Source: UBA12545 sp051024685 (lineage in GTDB: Bacteria > Bacillota > DSM-521 > Neomoorellales > Neomoorellaceae). Taken from it: 64,000 nt of DNA. Made by a program: the position numbers and the translations under genes. Under the pieces are notes generated by a model, which saw only the letters and a list, made by a program, of their open reading frames with translations, ran no database searches and was not told the DNA's origin. The stretch lies in the NCBI GenBank assembly GCA_051024685.1, contig JAZHPA010000010.1, forward strand, positions 1-64,000, read 5' to 3'. Numbering within the stretch: the stretch's first letter is position 1; each line of letters opens with the position of its first letter. Positions 42,288 to 51,472 of the stretch are shown here, one piece after another.

Positions 42288-43127
42288 TTGCCCATGCGCT
42301 TTGCTCTCGCCCTGGGGGGTGGGGGGCTTAAGGGGGCAGCCCACCTCGGCGTGTTACAGGTGCTGGTAGATAACGACCTTGCTCCCGATCTGGTCGTTGG
42401 TACCAGCGCTGGCGCCATCGCCGCTGTCCTCTATGCTGCCGGACTTTTACCTGCAGCGAACTTGCTTTTCCAATTACCATCTCCGGCCTTATTCAGGCAT
42501 ATCCCCCGCATGGGAGGCCTGCCCTTGGGCCTGCTGGACGGAAGGCTAATCGAAAGGATGTTCCGGCGAATTTGGGGAGAAAAATGCTTTCATCAATTAA
42601 AAGTGCCCGCCGCCGTGGTAGCCTGCGACCTGTATACGGGTAATACCGTTGTTTATACCGACCTAATGCCCGTCCGTCCTCTGCCCCAAGGGATCATCAT
42701 GGGCGGCAACGTGCCTGTATGGCAGGCCGTGCGGGCCAGCATTTCCCTTCCTGCCATTTTCGCCCCCTTTCCCATAGCTTCCCACCTCCTGGTGGACGGG
42801 GGCATCACCACCAATGTCCCCGCGGATATAGCCCGTCTCTTGGGGGCCACTCAGGTTGTTGGGGTGGAGCTGGGGACCCGCACCGCCCCGAAAACCTTTA
42901 ATAACGCCGGCGATGTTCTTTTACAAAGCCTCGATATCATGAGCCGGAGGTTAACAAACCTTAACCTGAGCCTCCACGCCGATTTCGTCCTATCTCCCTT
43001 AAAAGACCTGGACTCCCCTCCCAACTTTTGGGAGGTAAAACGTATAAAGGAATTAGCCGATTTGGGCGCCGGAGAAACGGCCCGGCATCTGCCCCAGATT
43101 AAAGCCGTATTAGGCCGGAAAAGTTAA
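42288..43127 (+). CDS. Patatin-like phospholipase (RssA family)
   Basis: A 279-aa serine hydrolase with a Ser-Asp dyad. Seen are the oxyanion loop L-G-G-G-G-L-K-G-A near residue 10, the nucleophile elbow G-T-S-A-G near 40, and D-G-G-I-T-T-N-V-P near 170. Cytoplasmic or membrane-associated lipid acyl hydrolase by family. The start could be TTG at 42288 (AAGGA at 5 nt) or ATG at 42294. It is the main plus-strand gene and converges with the beta-helix gene, overlapping its 3' end by 18 bp. Confidence 0.9.
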   Translation: MPMRFALALGGGGLKGAAHLGVLQVLVDNDLAPDLVVGTSAGAIAAVLYAAGLLPAANLLFQLPSPALFRHIPRMGGLPLGLLDGRLIERMFRRIWGEKCFHQLKVPAAVVACDLYTGNTVVYTDLMPVRPLPQGIIMGGNVPVWQAVRASISLPAIFAPFPIASHLLVDGGITTNVPADIARLLGATQVVGVELGTRTAPKTFNNAGDVLLQSLDIMSRRLTNLNLSLHADFVLSPLKDLDSPPNFWEVKRIKELADLGAGETARHLPQIKAVLGRKS

Positions 43128-46100
43128 GTACAAGAAGCGCCTGATTAGCGCAGCTGCTTCGGCCCGGGTAAGGGAGTCCCGGGGTCGCAGGCTTCCGTCC
43201 GGATAACCCCGCAGCAGGCCTTCTTCTAAGGCCCAGAGGACGTCATTATACGCCCAGGGTGCAACTTCCCTGAGGTCCACGAATTCCCTCAACACCCCGC
43301 TGCCCGTCCCTTCAACCCCCAGATCTTTTGCTGCCCGGACCAAGGTTACCACGGCTTCTTCGCGGCTAACGGGACTTTCAGGCCGGAAACTGCCGTCTTC
43401 GTAGCCTACCATGATTCCTGCACCTGTTACCCGCCCTACGGCACCCCTATAGGGGGAGTCTGGAGGCACATCCACCCAATCCCTTTCCGGACCCTCAGAA
43501 AAAAGGAGCGCCCTGTCTAGAAGGTCTGCCAGTTCGCCACGGGTCAGCGGCCTTTCCGGGAAAAATTTTCCCTGTTCGCCCTCCTGAAATAATCCTCGAG
43601 GAGCTAAAGCCATGATGTCGGACCAGGCCCAGTGGCCTTTAGGCACATCGGAAAAGGTTAAACCTATAGCGTCTTGGCCCCCGCCGCCATACTCACCTTC
43701 CGCATTTTCTACGTGATACTTCTCTGAGGTATCTCCCGTGGAAGCGTCCCGGCCAGGAAGTGGCCCCTTCCCTTTCTCGTGGTCCTCGGCTGAATCCCCC
43801 TCCCCGGGGTGGCCCACTTCCTCCTTTTCCTCCGTCTCCCCAGAACCGCCGTTCCCGGAGTTAAACACAATGCTTGCCCTGGCCTCGGCGCTTACCCAAC
43901 CCGACCCGTCGCGAAAGCGTACTATCACCTGGCGCAGCCCGGCCGGTCCCGGCGACAGTTCCCACATCTTTACCGGTTGATAGGGCTCCCACTCTCCGTG
44001 GGTCTCGCCCTCATTGCGCAACATCATTTCCGCTATACCGCTGACATCCTGAGCTCCCAGGGTCAGTTGTACGGTTAGACTGGCAGTTTCTGCCGCCCCT
44101 CCGTTAATATAAATCCAGGGGTGGGAAGGCGGGTGGCGATCCAGGAGCAAGCATCCTTCATCCCTGCCCACGTTGCCCTTACCGTCTACCGCGGCCACCT
44201 CCAAACAGTAGAGTCCATCTTCCAGGTCGCGGGTCTCCCACTTTAAGGGTTGGCCCTGAGCAGCCCACTCATCGGCCCACCAGGACCGTCTCCCTACGAC
44301 CTCCCCTTCTGGACCGTAAACCGCCAGGTTCACCCTGTCCAGGAGGGTTTCTTCAGTCAGAGAAATTTCCAGGGGAAGGGGTTCGTTTTCCAGCCATACT
44401 CCCGCCGGAAGGAATAAATCCACTTGTGGCGGCAGGTTATCTTCCCCGTAGGCGTAAGGAGACCAGGGGGTAAAGTCGAGATCTCCCGTAACCTTCTCCC
44501 CGCGGCCCTGGGGGTTTGAAACCTCATGGTGGAGGCCGCTGCTGCTGCCCCAGTAATTGTGCGGGGCTGCTAGCGTTATTCCAGATGGAGCCTGTACACC
44601 CATGCTATTACGGTAAAGGTCGTTACGGGTAAATTGTAGCCGGCCTCCTGTCATCGAGCTGAAATCCACACCTGTACCGTTGGAAATGATAATATTGTCG
44701 TGAATATCGGCCTCCACGTCACCACTCACGCGCAGCCCAGTATCGTTGCCTTCCCAAACCGAATGTTCTAAGACGGCCCCTGTCGTATTGCTCAAGCGGA
44801 CTCCCACCCCATTGTACCTGAAGGCGCTTCCGGCTACTCTTATTCCCGCATTATCGCTGGCCAGCAGCCCTGTTGACCAGCCCTGAATCATATTATCTAC
44901 CAGGTCAAGTGCGCCGCCGGACTGAATTGATATCCCGGTGATACCCCCGAAATCCTGCCGGCCGCCTAATTCGTTACCCTCGAGCTGGCCGCCCACCATA
45001 TCCCGCAGGACGAAACCAGTTCCGTAAGCAGTGATAATATTGTTAACCGCCTTCAGTTCGCTTTGCTGGAAGTATGCGCCATCAACAAAATTTGCAATAT
45101 AATTCCCTTCCAGATTAATCGTTCCCCCGACAATCCTTATTCCCTGCACGCCTGGCCCCGTTAACCTATTGGTCAGTATTTCAGACCTGGAGGAGGATTC
45201 TATTCTAATGGCGGGACTATAGGAGGTTTCCGAATAACCTGCCGCGGTTGTAATCTCATTTCCGGCCAGCAAACAGTCGGTAACTCCCCCCAGGCTGATA
45301 ACCGCGCCCCTGTCCCGGTGAAAATGACTATCGACAACGGTTACGCTGCCTGCAGCTTGTATACGGACTAAATCTCGTGTACTCCCCCCGGCTTCAACGG
45401 TACAAGCATTGATTTCCACCGTTGTAGTACCTGTTTCCACCCAGAGAACGGGCCCGGCCAGGGGGTTACCCTTTTCACCAAACCGGCACCCTTCTAACTT
45501 AAAGCTGGTAACCGGGTTATTGGAGCTCTTGCCACTAAAATAAAGGGAACTGTTGTACCCTCGTTCAAAGGTTACACCGTTAAAGAGGGCCGTAAAATCT
45601 TGTACCGAGGAATCGATAAGGACTCCATATCCCCTGCCTGAAGCCTTCCCCCCTGACCATTCCAGCCGGCCATTGCGTTTAAAATAGATGGACTTCTCGC
45701 CGTAGATTTCCATATTCTCAAGCTTAATCTCCAAAGGAGTGCTTCCGCTTCCCGGAGCCTCGATACAACTAGTTGTCATGTCGCTGGTCCTTAGAACACC
45801 GTTACGCAGGTCAAGTTTATTAACCGTTTCTGCCACGGTAATGGTATTTTGTCCCCCGGGTGCCGTAATAACGGCGCCGTTTAAGTCCAGGGTTATCCCG
45901 TCCACCTTCCAATTTAAGCTGGAATTAAAAGTTGCCTTATCTGCAACCACCCGTATCACATCGCCTGTTTGAGCTCCGTTCAGAGCTGCCTGCAGGTCGC
46001 TGAAATAGGTGCCCTGGCTTTCGTTATATACCGCATAGGTTACCTCAGCTACTGCTTGGGTGCCAGCCTGCCCTACTAAGAGAAACCCAACCCCTAGGGT

Positions 46101-46148
46101 TAGAACCAAAAAAATACCCAAGTTCCGCCTTAACACCCTTTTCCTCAC
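43110..46148 (-). CDS. S-layer-anchored right-handed beta-helix protein
   Basis: A 1012-aa exported protein. A signal peptide (L-G-I-F-L-V-L-T-L-G-V-G-F-L-L, cut near 34) is followed by a NosD-like parallel beta-helix of about 450 residues with many N-x-I and G-x-G-V turns (for example L-L-A-G-N-E-I-T, I-R-I-V-G-G-T-I-N-L-E-G-N). Then come a bacterial Ig-like region, an acidic low-complexity linker near 760-820, and three SLH repeats at the C terminus (F-S-D-V-P-K-G-H-W-A-W, W-V-D-V-P-P-D-S-P-Y, F-V-D-L-R-E-V-A-P-W-A-Y), each with G-Y-x-D-G-S-like ends. It would sit on the cell surface through the SLH domains. Carbohydrate binding or cleavage is possible; no catalytic residues were identified. 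Confidence 0.87.
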   Translation of the reverse strand: MRKRVLRRNLGIFLVLTLGVGFLLVGQAGTQAVAEVTYAVYNESQGTYFSDLQAALNGAQTGDVIRVVADKATFNSSLNWKVDGITLDLNGAVITAPGGQNTITVAETVNKLDLRNGVLRTSDMTTSCIEAPGSGSTPLEIKLENMEIYGEKSIYFKRNGRLEWSGGKASGRGYGVLIDSSVQDFTALFNGVTFERGYNSSLYFSGKSSNNPVTSFKLEGCRFGEKGNPLAGPVLWVETGTTTVEINACTVEAGGSTRDLVRIQAAGSVTVVDSHFHRDRGAVISLGGVTDCLLAGNEITTAAGYSETSYSPAIRIESSSRSEILTNRLTGPGVQGIRIVGGTINLEGNYIANFVDGAYFQQSELKAVNNIITAYGTGFVLRDMVGGQLEGNELGGRQDFGGITGISIQSGGALDLVDNMIQGWSTGLLASDNAGIRVAGSAFRYNGVGVRLSNTTGAVLEHSVWEGNDTGLRVSGDVEADIHDNIIISNGTGVDFSSMTGGRLQFTRNDLYRNSMGVQAPSGITLAAPHNYWGSSSGLHHEVSNPQGRGEKVTGDLDFTPWSPYAYGEDNLPPQVDLFLPAGVWLENEPLPLEISLTEETLLDRVNLAVYGPEGEVVGRRSWWADEWAAQGQPLKWETRDLEDGLYCLEVAAVDGKGNVGRDEGCLLLDRHPPSHPWIYINGGAAETASLTVQLTLGAQDVSGIAEMMLRNEGETHGEWEPYQPVKMWELSPGPAGLRQVIVRFRDGSGWVSAEARASIVFNSGNGGSGETEEKEEVGHPGEGDSAEDHEKGKGPLPGRDASTGDTSEKYHVENAEGEYGGGGQDAIGLTFSDVPKGHWAWSDIMALAPRGLFQEGEQGKFFPERPLTRGELADLLDRALLFSEGPERDWVDVPPDSPYRGAVGRVTGAGIMVGYEDGSFRPESPVSREEAVVTLVRAAKDLGVEGTGSGVLREFVDLREVAPWAYNDVLWALEEGLLRGYPDGSLRPRDSLTRAEAAALIRRFLYLTFPA

Positions 46149-46291
46149 TCCAATGTTAAGACTTTCCTTGGGTGTATTCGAGCTTTTTCCCTATTTTCCC
46201 TGCTTAGAAACATTTTTCGACAAAAAATGTCGCCAGGCAAGTAAATTTACCGGCCTGGACTCTTGGTACCGGCCTATGGGTTTTAATTTTA

Positions 46292-47947
46292 TTAAAGGCG
46301 CTTATGAGAACTACCGCTATTCTGCAGGCGGCAACGGGTTAGCTTGGTAAATTCTTCTATAATCTCTCCTGCTTTACCCTCAGGAGCAATAACTTGTAAA
46401 TGATCCCCTTCTAACAGCCTGGTAGAACCGCGGGGAATTATCTCCCTGGTACCCCTGTTGACAGAGACCAAAAGGCAGTCGGGGGGGAGCGTTAAATCTT
46501 TCACTCGGCATCCGCTGGCCGGCGAACCGCTTTCCACCACCACTTCGATAACCGCTGTTTTATCCCCGTAAGACCGCCAAACCTCTATATTGTTGCTTTT
46601 ACATTTCATTAAATCCCTCTCTAACAACATCTCATAAACAGGTAAAGTGCCTAAAGCCTCTGCTACTATATAGGCGACAACACAGGTAAGCAAAAGGGGT
46701 AACATGTGCTGGTAGTTGCCGGTCATCTCGATGATTAATACAATCCCGGTAAGGGGGGAACGTACAATGGCCACAAAATAGGCTGCCATACCTATTACCG
46801 CAAAGGCAGGCGCCATACCCTGGAGGAGAGGAAAAAGATAACCGCTGACCTGGCCTATAAAAGAACCTATCAAGGTTCCCAGCGTCAAAAGCGGTAAAAA
46901 AATACCTCCTGGTACACCCGCACTGTAGCTTATAATAGTTAAAAGGAATTTAGCTATAAAGAGCAGGGGTATAACCTGTAAAGCAACCTTGTTCGCCAGT
47001 ACATTCTCTACCAGAAGGTGTCCGCCCCCTAAAACCTCCGGTAAAAAATAACCTACCACCCCTGCTAAAAAGGCTACCAGCGATGCCCGTAACCAGCGGG
47101 GCACTTTTATTAACCTATCTGCCCAATCCAGGCCCCCTTGCAAAGCGCGGTTGAAGCATGCGCCTAAGAGGCCGGTGGCTACTCCCAAAACTACAAATAA
47201 GGGTAAAGCCGCCAAGGGCATGGGCAATAATTTCTTGACTTGAAAGGTAGGGAGCGGCCCTAAGATTTTTTGAGATATCAGGTCTGCAGCAATGCTGGCC
47301 GTAAGAGCTCCTCCCAGCACATAAGGGGAAAAATTGCGCCGGAGCTCTTCCAGGACAAAGACTACACCCGCCAGAGGCGCGTTAAAGGCAGCGGCCAGCC
47401 CTGCTCCCGCTCCACAGGCTATCAACTGCAGCTCTTCTGCTTTATTTCGCACAAGACTTTTACTTACCGCCTGACCTGCACCAGCCCCCATTTGTACCGT
47501 AGGCCCTTCCCGGCCTAGGGATAATCCTGCGCCAATAGCCAGTACCCCGGCTATAAACTTTACGGGAATTACGCGCCACCAGACCAGCCTCCGCTGCCTG
47601 CTCAAGACTGCTTCCACATGGGGAATACCGCTACCGGCAGTTTCCGGAGCAAAAGCGGTCAGCCACCCGGCAAGCCCTCCGGCCAGGGCACCCAAGAAAG
47701 GCAATACCAGCCATCCCAAGTTAGGTATACCACGTGCCCACATTAGAAGATGATTACGCGAAATTTCCGCCTCTGTTAATACTACACGAAAGGCTACGCC
47801 TACTATTCCGGCAACAATTCCTGCTAAGGTTCCCTCCAGTAAAAAACGAAGAAAAAAATTATACCTATTGACCAAGGGGATGACAGGATTCGAGGGGCCT
47901 TTAGATAAAGCAGCTTCATTCTTCACCGGTTTTCCTGCTCCCACCAT
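46292..47947 (-). CDS. CLC-family chloride channel/antiporter with C-terminal TrkA-C domain
   Basis: A 551-aa membrane protein. CLC selectivity motifs are present: G-S-G-I-P-H-V near 105, G-R-E-G-P-T-V-Q near 145 with the gating Glu, and G-G-I-F-L-P near 350. The gating Glu suggests Cl-/H+ exchange. After residue 470 a TrkA-C (RCK-C) domain follows (V-K-D-L-T-L-P-P, E-G-D-H-L-Q-V-I-A-P), a possible nucleotide- or ion-sensing regulatory tail. Monocistronic. Confidence 0.92.
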   Translation of the reverse strand: MVGAGKPVKNEAALSKGPSNPVIPLVNRYNFFLRFLLEGTLAGIVAGIVGVAFRVVLTEAEISRNHLLMWARGIPNLGWLVLPFLGALAGGLAGWLTAFAPETAGSGIPHVEAVLSRQRRLVWWRVIPVKFIAGVLAIGAGLSLGREGPTVQMGAGAGQAVSKSLVRNKAEELQLIACGAGAGLAAAFNAPLAGVVFVLEELRRNFSPYVLGGALTASIAADLISQKILGPLPTFQVKKLLPMPLAALPLFVVLGVATGLLGACFNRALQGGLDWADRLIKVPRWLRASLVAFLAGVVGYFLPEVLGGGHLLVENVLANKVALQVIPLLFIAKFLLTIISYSAGVPGGIFLPLLTLGTLIGSFIGQVSGYLFPLLQGMAPAFAVIGMAAYFVAIVRSPLTGIVLIIEMTGNYQHMLPLLLTCVVAYIVAEALGTLPVYEMLLERDLMKCKSNNIEVWRSYGDKTAVIEVVVESGSPASGCRVKDLTLPPDCLLVSVNRGTREIIPRGSTRLLEGDHLQVIAPEGKAGEIIEEFTKLTRCRLQNSGSSHKRL

Positions 47948-48109
47948 CTTTTTGCTTGTTCACTTCCCAAAGTATAATTATAGCATCCCTTTTTTTACTG
48001 TTAAACCGCCGTTCCTCTTCTTATGGCCGCCTATTGCGGTTTCGTCCTCGTAACCCGACGGTCTTAACCCTCAGACCTTTCGTTGTTTTAAACACCGTGC
48101 AATTCGACT

Positions 48110-49045
48110 TCAGCCCTGTTCCTGTTTCACCCGTTCGATGCACTTCCTGAGGGCCTGAATAAACATGGCTCGCGTTTCCCCCGCTATACGCCGGGGCCGG
48201 TAACCCAACTCTCGCGCAGCCTTATCCCAGCTCAGATCCCACACCTCATTTAAGAAAGCCGGCCCCTGCCATCGGTCACCGGGTATGAAATTGATAGAAG
48301 ACCTTGAACCGGCCAGGTCAATGATCATGGCCCCTATTTCTTCCCAGGTTAAAAATAGGCTGCCTACATTGTAGATCTGGCCCGCTGCCCGGGGATTTTC
48401 TATGGCTAACCGCATGGCTTCAGCCAGATCAGCCATGGTGACAAAGGTGCCGCCGGCACCGGATACCATTTCCAGGGATTGATTCTCCAGGGCTTTTCGT
48501 ACCAGGTCGCGCAGATGGCGGCCACCGATTTGATCGCCAAAGGCCCACCAGAAACGAAAGATAGTAACGGGCAGATTTTGTTCTTTAAAGTATAAAAGGC
48601 ATAATTTTTCGGCCGCATATTTGCCTAAAGCATAAAGAGGCTTGCGTGCTTCTTCCACCAGGCAGGGATGGCTTTCAGTCACCGGGTGGCTTACCGCCCG
48701 GCCGTACACAGTAGCTGTACTGGTATAAAGGAAGCAGCGGACCCCTAAAGCTTTCGCTTCCTCCAAAAGATTAATATGGCCCTGGAGGTCCTCGCCAAAG
48801 ATGATTCTGGCATCGTCGGCAAAACTCCAGGCCAGATTTATGACCACCTCTACCCCTTGAATAGCCTCTTTAACCAGGGCCCTATCGGTTAAACTTCCGC
48901 TAAAATAGGCCGAGAGAAACTTCTCGTTTCCCTCCGGCATTTCTTTTGCCCGGTCCAGCACTCTTACCTGATAACCTTGCTGGCAAAAATATTTAATCAA
49001 ATATCTCCCCACATCCCCTGCACCGCCGGCTATTAAAACCTGCAT
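48110..49045 (-). CDS. NAD-dependent epimerase/dehydratase family protein (extended SDR)
   Basis: A 311-aa extended short-chain dehydrogenase: N-terminal nucleotide loop L-I-A-G-G-A-G-D-V-G-R-Y-L, T-S-T-A-T-V-Y-G near 112 and the catalytic Y-A-L-G-K (Tyr-x3-Lys) near 143. Family members epimerise or reduce nucleotide sugars or related compounds. Nothing nearby specifies the substrate. Confidence 0.85.
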   Translation of the reverse strand: MQVLIAGGAGDVGRYLIKYFCQQGYQVRVLDRAKEMPEGNEKFLSAYFSGSLTDRALVKEAIQGVEVVINLAWSFADDARIIFGEDLQGHINLLEEAKALGVRCFLYTSTATVYGRAVSHPVTESHPCLVEEARKPLYALGKYAAEKLCLLYFKEQNLPVTIFRFWWAFGDQIGGRHLRDLVRKALENQSLEMVSGAGGTFVTMADLAEAMRLAIENPRAAGQIYNVGSLFLTWEEIGAMIIDLAGSRSSINFIPGDRWQGPAFLNEVWDLSWDKAARELGYRPRRIAGETRAMFIQALRKCIERVKQEQG

Positions 49046-49140
49046 AAACGGACCCTCCTTTTTTTAAAGTAAGGCGGCCGGTAGTAAAAAGATTTTCTAC
49101 CGCCCGCCTGAATTAAACTTTAAAACTCTTCTATACCCGG

Positions 49141-49329
49141 CTAGCTAAAGTAGTAAGTTATAATACCCGCCGTTAACAGAACGAGAAATCCCGCAGCCAT
49201 GACGTAGCTATTATGATTTGTTATACCGTTATAAAGCAGAGGAAAATCCAGCCACATTAATATAAAGGCGGCTAATTGACCCTCAGACTTGTATTTTTTC
49301 CGAAAGGGCTCCCTCTTGACTTCGCTCAT
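49141..49329 (-). CDS. Small two-helix membrane protein beside the permease
   Basis: A 62-aa protein with a basic N terminus and two predicted membrane segments (A-A-F-I-L-M-W-L-D-F and V-M-A-A-G-F-L-V-L-L-T-A-G-I). It starts 18 nt after the permease stop with a GGGAGG site. It has the look of a small subunit or leader protein of the transporter; no family recognised. Confidence 0.65.
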   Translation of the reverse strand: MSEVKREPFRKKYKSEGQLAAFILMWLDFPLLYNGITNHNSYVMAAGFLVLLTAGIITYYFS

Positions 49330-49346
49330 GGGGCGAGTACCTCCCT

Positions 49347-50939
49347 TTATTCGATTCCCGGGAAGAATACGTAAAGTATAAACCAGGCCAGGATGCCTAC
49401 CATGAAGGTTTGCACAGTATTATACAAAGCCGTACGCCGCAAAACCTCTCCTTCTCGTCCGCCCTGGCCTGTGACCCCTGTACCTAGAGCCACATTCATG
49501 GGACAAAACATATTACCGATAGCTCCACCCGTTGTTTGGAGACCCAAAATCACATAGGGACTTAGCATGAGGAGTTTAGCCACATCCCATTGGAGACCGG
49601 TGAATAAAACGTTGGAGTTAGTGTTGCTTCCTGTCATGAAGGCCCCTAACACTCCGATCCACGGTGAGAAAAGGGGATAGAGCGTCCCCGTAGCTGCTAA
49701 ACCTTCGGCAATATACCGTGTCATGCCGGTCTCCATCATGACTACACCCATCATGGTCATAGTTACCACCGTCATAGTGGCACCCATGACCTGTTTAATG
49801 AAGCGACTGACTAACAGCCTCCCGCCTTTCTCAGGCCATAGCCCCTTTGCCCGGTAGTACAAGTACCCTAAGAGAGCGGAAGTAAAAATCAAAGTCCCCG
49901 GCGCCGTAAAGAAAGGAATAGATTGATATTTCTTTACTGCCTGGTTGGTAAATCCGAGTAGAGTTTTAGTTTCAGGAAAGGGAAAACCTATTTGCCAAGT
50001 ATTTTGTAAGAATTGCTTAAGAGGTGCAATTAAGTAAACTGTAAATACAATAAGAATGAGTATATAATAAGCGGCAAAGGCTACATGAAAGTTATACAGT
50101 TCACTGCTGGCGGCGACCTCCGCTTCTAATTCGGTACTCTTCGATTTATACAACCTGGGCACCACCAATCCCCCGACCAAGAGGCCCGAAGCGCCCGCTA
50201 CCATAGAAGCAACATAGGGAGTAACGAAATTGGCTACCAGGAAAAGGACTAACGCCATGGTTAAGGACATGGCCAGAATAGTTGACGAATACTCTTTCAT
50301 GGTTTTCCAGCCGCCATACATATGGGCAATGGAATAGCCGCACATAACACAGGCGAGACCAAGGAAAATGGACGCAAAAAAGGCTAACCGCCCAGGGTCC
50401 AGGGTGGTCAAGCGCACCAGAATGGAATAAGAAGAACCCAGAGAACCAAAGGTAACAGCCCATGAATGTCCGATAAGCGCCGTAGCCGCGGCAAAAATAG
50501 GCTCATATCCTAAACCCACCAGGATGGGGGCCGCCGTGGCCACGGGGACTCCATAACCGCAGACACCCTGCACAAATCCCGGAAAAGCCCAACCCATAAC
50601 CAGCAGTTGGAGGACCTTATTGCCACGGGTAAGCCTGGTAAAAGTGTCGGATATAACTTTAAAGCCCCCCACGAGGTCAACGACATTGTATACCGTCATA
50701 GCGCCCCAGATAATGTATAGCACCCACACCGTCGCCCATAACCCTTTCAACATGCCTGCTGATAATACATGTAAGTTTCCCCCAAACCACAGGTAAGCGA
50801 TGACCAGGGTTAAAAGCCAGCCCACTACCCCCGACTTGCCGCCGCTCCAACGAAAAATCATCATAAGTACTAGTACCGCAATAATGGGCAAAAGGCTTAC
50901 CACCCACAACCAAAGCTGAAGCTCCGGTAGGCCCCTCAT
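49347..50939 (-). CDS. lctP: LctP/GlcA-family permease (lactate/glycolate type)
   Basis: A 530-aa integral membrane protein of about 13 segments. Family blocks seen: Y-I-I-W-G-A-M-T-V-Y-N near 75, G-W-A-F-P-G-F-V-Q-G-V-C-G-Y-G-V-P near 115, the S-W-A-V-T-F-G-S-L-G stretch, and G-A-F-M-T-G-S-N-T-N-S-N-V-L near 425. These permeases import L-lactate or glycolate with H+. Its place next to oxalate oxidoreductase suggests a C2 acid such as oxalate, glyoxylate or glycolate as the real substrate. ATG with GGGAGG at 7 nt. Confidence 0.87.
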   Translation of the reverse strand: MRGLPELQLWLWVVSLLPIIAVLVLMMIFRWSGGKSGVVGWLLTLVIAYLWFGGNLHVLSAGMLKGLWATVWVLYIIWGAMTVYNVVDLVGGFKVISDTFTRLTRGNKVLQLLVMGWAFPGFVQGVCGYGVPVATAAPILVGLGYEPIFAAATALIGHSWAVTFGSLGSSYSILVRLTTLDPGRLAFFASIFLGLACVMCGYSIAHMYGGWKTMKEYSSTILAMSLTMALVLFLVANFVTPYVASMVAGASGLLVGGLVVPRLYKSKSTELEAEVAASSELYNFHVAFAAYYILILIVFTVYLIAPLKQFLQNTWQIGFPFPETKTLLGFTNQAVKKYQSIPFFTAPGTLIFTSALLGYLYYRAKGLWPEKGGRLLVSRFIKQVMGATMTVVTMTMMGVVMMETGMTRYIAEGLAATGTLYPLFSPWIGVLGAFMTGSNTNSNVLFTGLQWDVAKLLMLSPYVILGLQTTGGAIGNMFCPMNVALGTGVTGQGGREGEVLRRTALYNTVQTFMVGILAWFILYVFFPGIE

Positions 50940-51004
50940 ATTTTTTCCTCCCTTCTGTTTATCGATGCTTTCTAAACATTAACATTCCCCAAGTCGGGGC
51001 GCTG

Positions 51005-51190
51005 GCGCCGGTATCTTTTGGGCTCGCCAGCGATCCGTATGGCTCCCCCTCACCCTCCGGCGGGGTTCCCGGCCAATTCGACATCCTGTCTCAGTGGCCG
51101 GCCTCGGGCATCCATGCCCTCAGCCCCGCCTCCGGGCTCGTGCGGCCTGCGGCTCCCAAGGCTCGCCCAAAGTCGCCTTACGCCAGCATC
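51005..51190. other. GC-rich non-coding block in the permease leader
   Basis: A markedly GC-rich segment with G-G-C-T-C-G-C-C-like sequence at both ends (GGGCTCGCC near 51020 and GGCTCGCCC near 51160, the outer edges showing CTTTTGGGCTCGCC and the imperfect inverse ACTTTGGGCGAGCC). Its reading frames are Pro/Ser/Arg-rich and look like shadows. It could be a dispersed repeat. No gene is supported between 50940 and 51472. Confidence 0.35.
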
Positions 51191-51360
51191 CCCGACATTT
51201 TCATATTTCCTCTCGGAAGCACCTGTTTATCAGCTTCTTTGATTTAAATTCATGGGCCCGGCAAATTGATTTTTTAATAGCAACTGCCTTATTTTCACCT
51301 CCCTGTTGTTAGATTAACCAGAGCGGGCTGTTTGGCCCCTCCACAGTACAATGAACCACT

Positions 51361-51400
51361 ATATGTTGAATATGTCGATGCATTTTACTGTATATTTCGA
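51361..51400. promoter_or_regulatory. Direct repeats in the permease promoter region
   Basis: ATATGTTGA (51361-51369) and ATATGTCGA (51370-51378) are adjacent, and a third related 9-mer ATATTTCGA lies at 51392-51400, 22 bp (two helical turns) from the second. This is regularly spaced, as for cooperative regulator binding about 420 bp upstream of the permease start. Confidence 0.4.
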
Positions 51401-51432
51401 CTTTAATCGACCTAAAACACCCCGGACGCAGG

Positions 51433-51465
51433 ATACCCCGAGCGCTTTTCAAGCGCTCGGGGTAT
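51433..51465 (-). terminator. Terminator of the oxalate oxidoreductase operon
   Basis: A 15-bp perfect stem (ATACCCCGAGCGCTT with its inverse) and a 3-nt loop lie just past the beta-subunit stop codon. There is no clear T-run, but the stem is very strong. It separates this operon from the permease gene. Confidence 0.8.
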
Positions 51466-51472
51466 ATTACAC

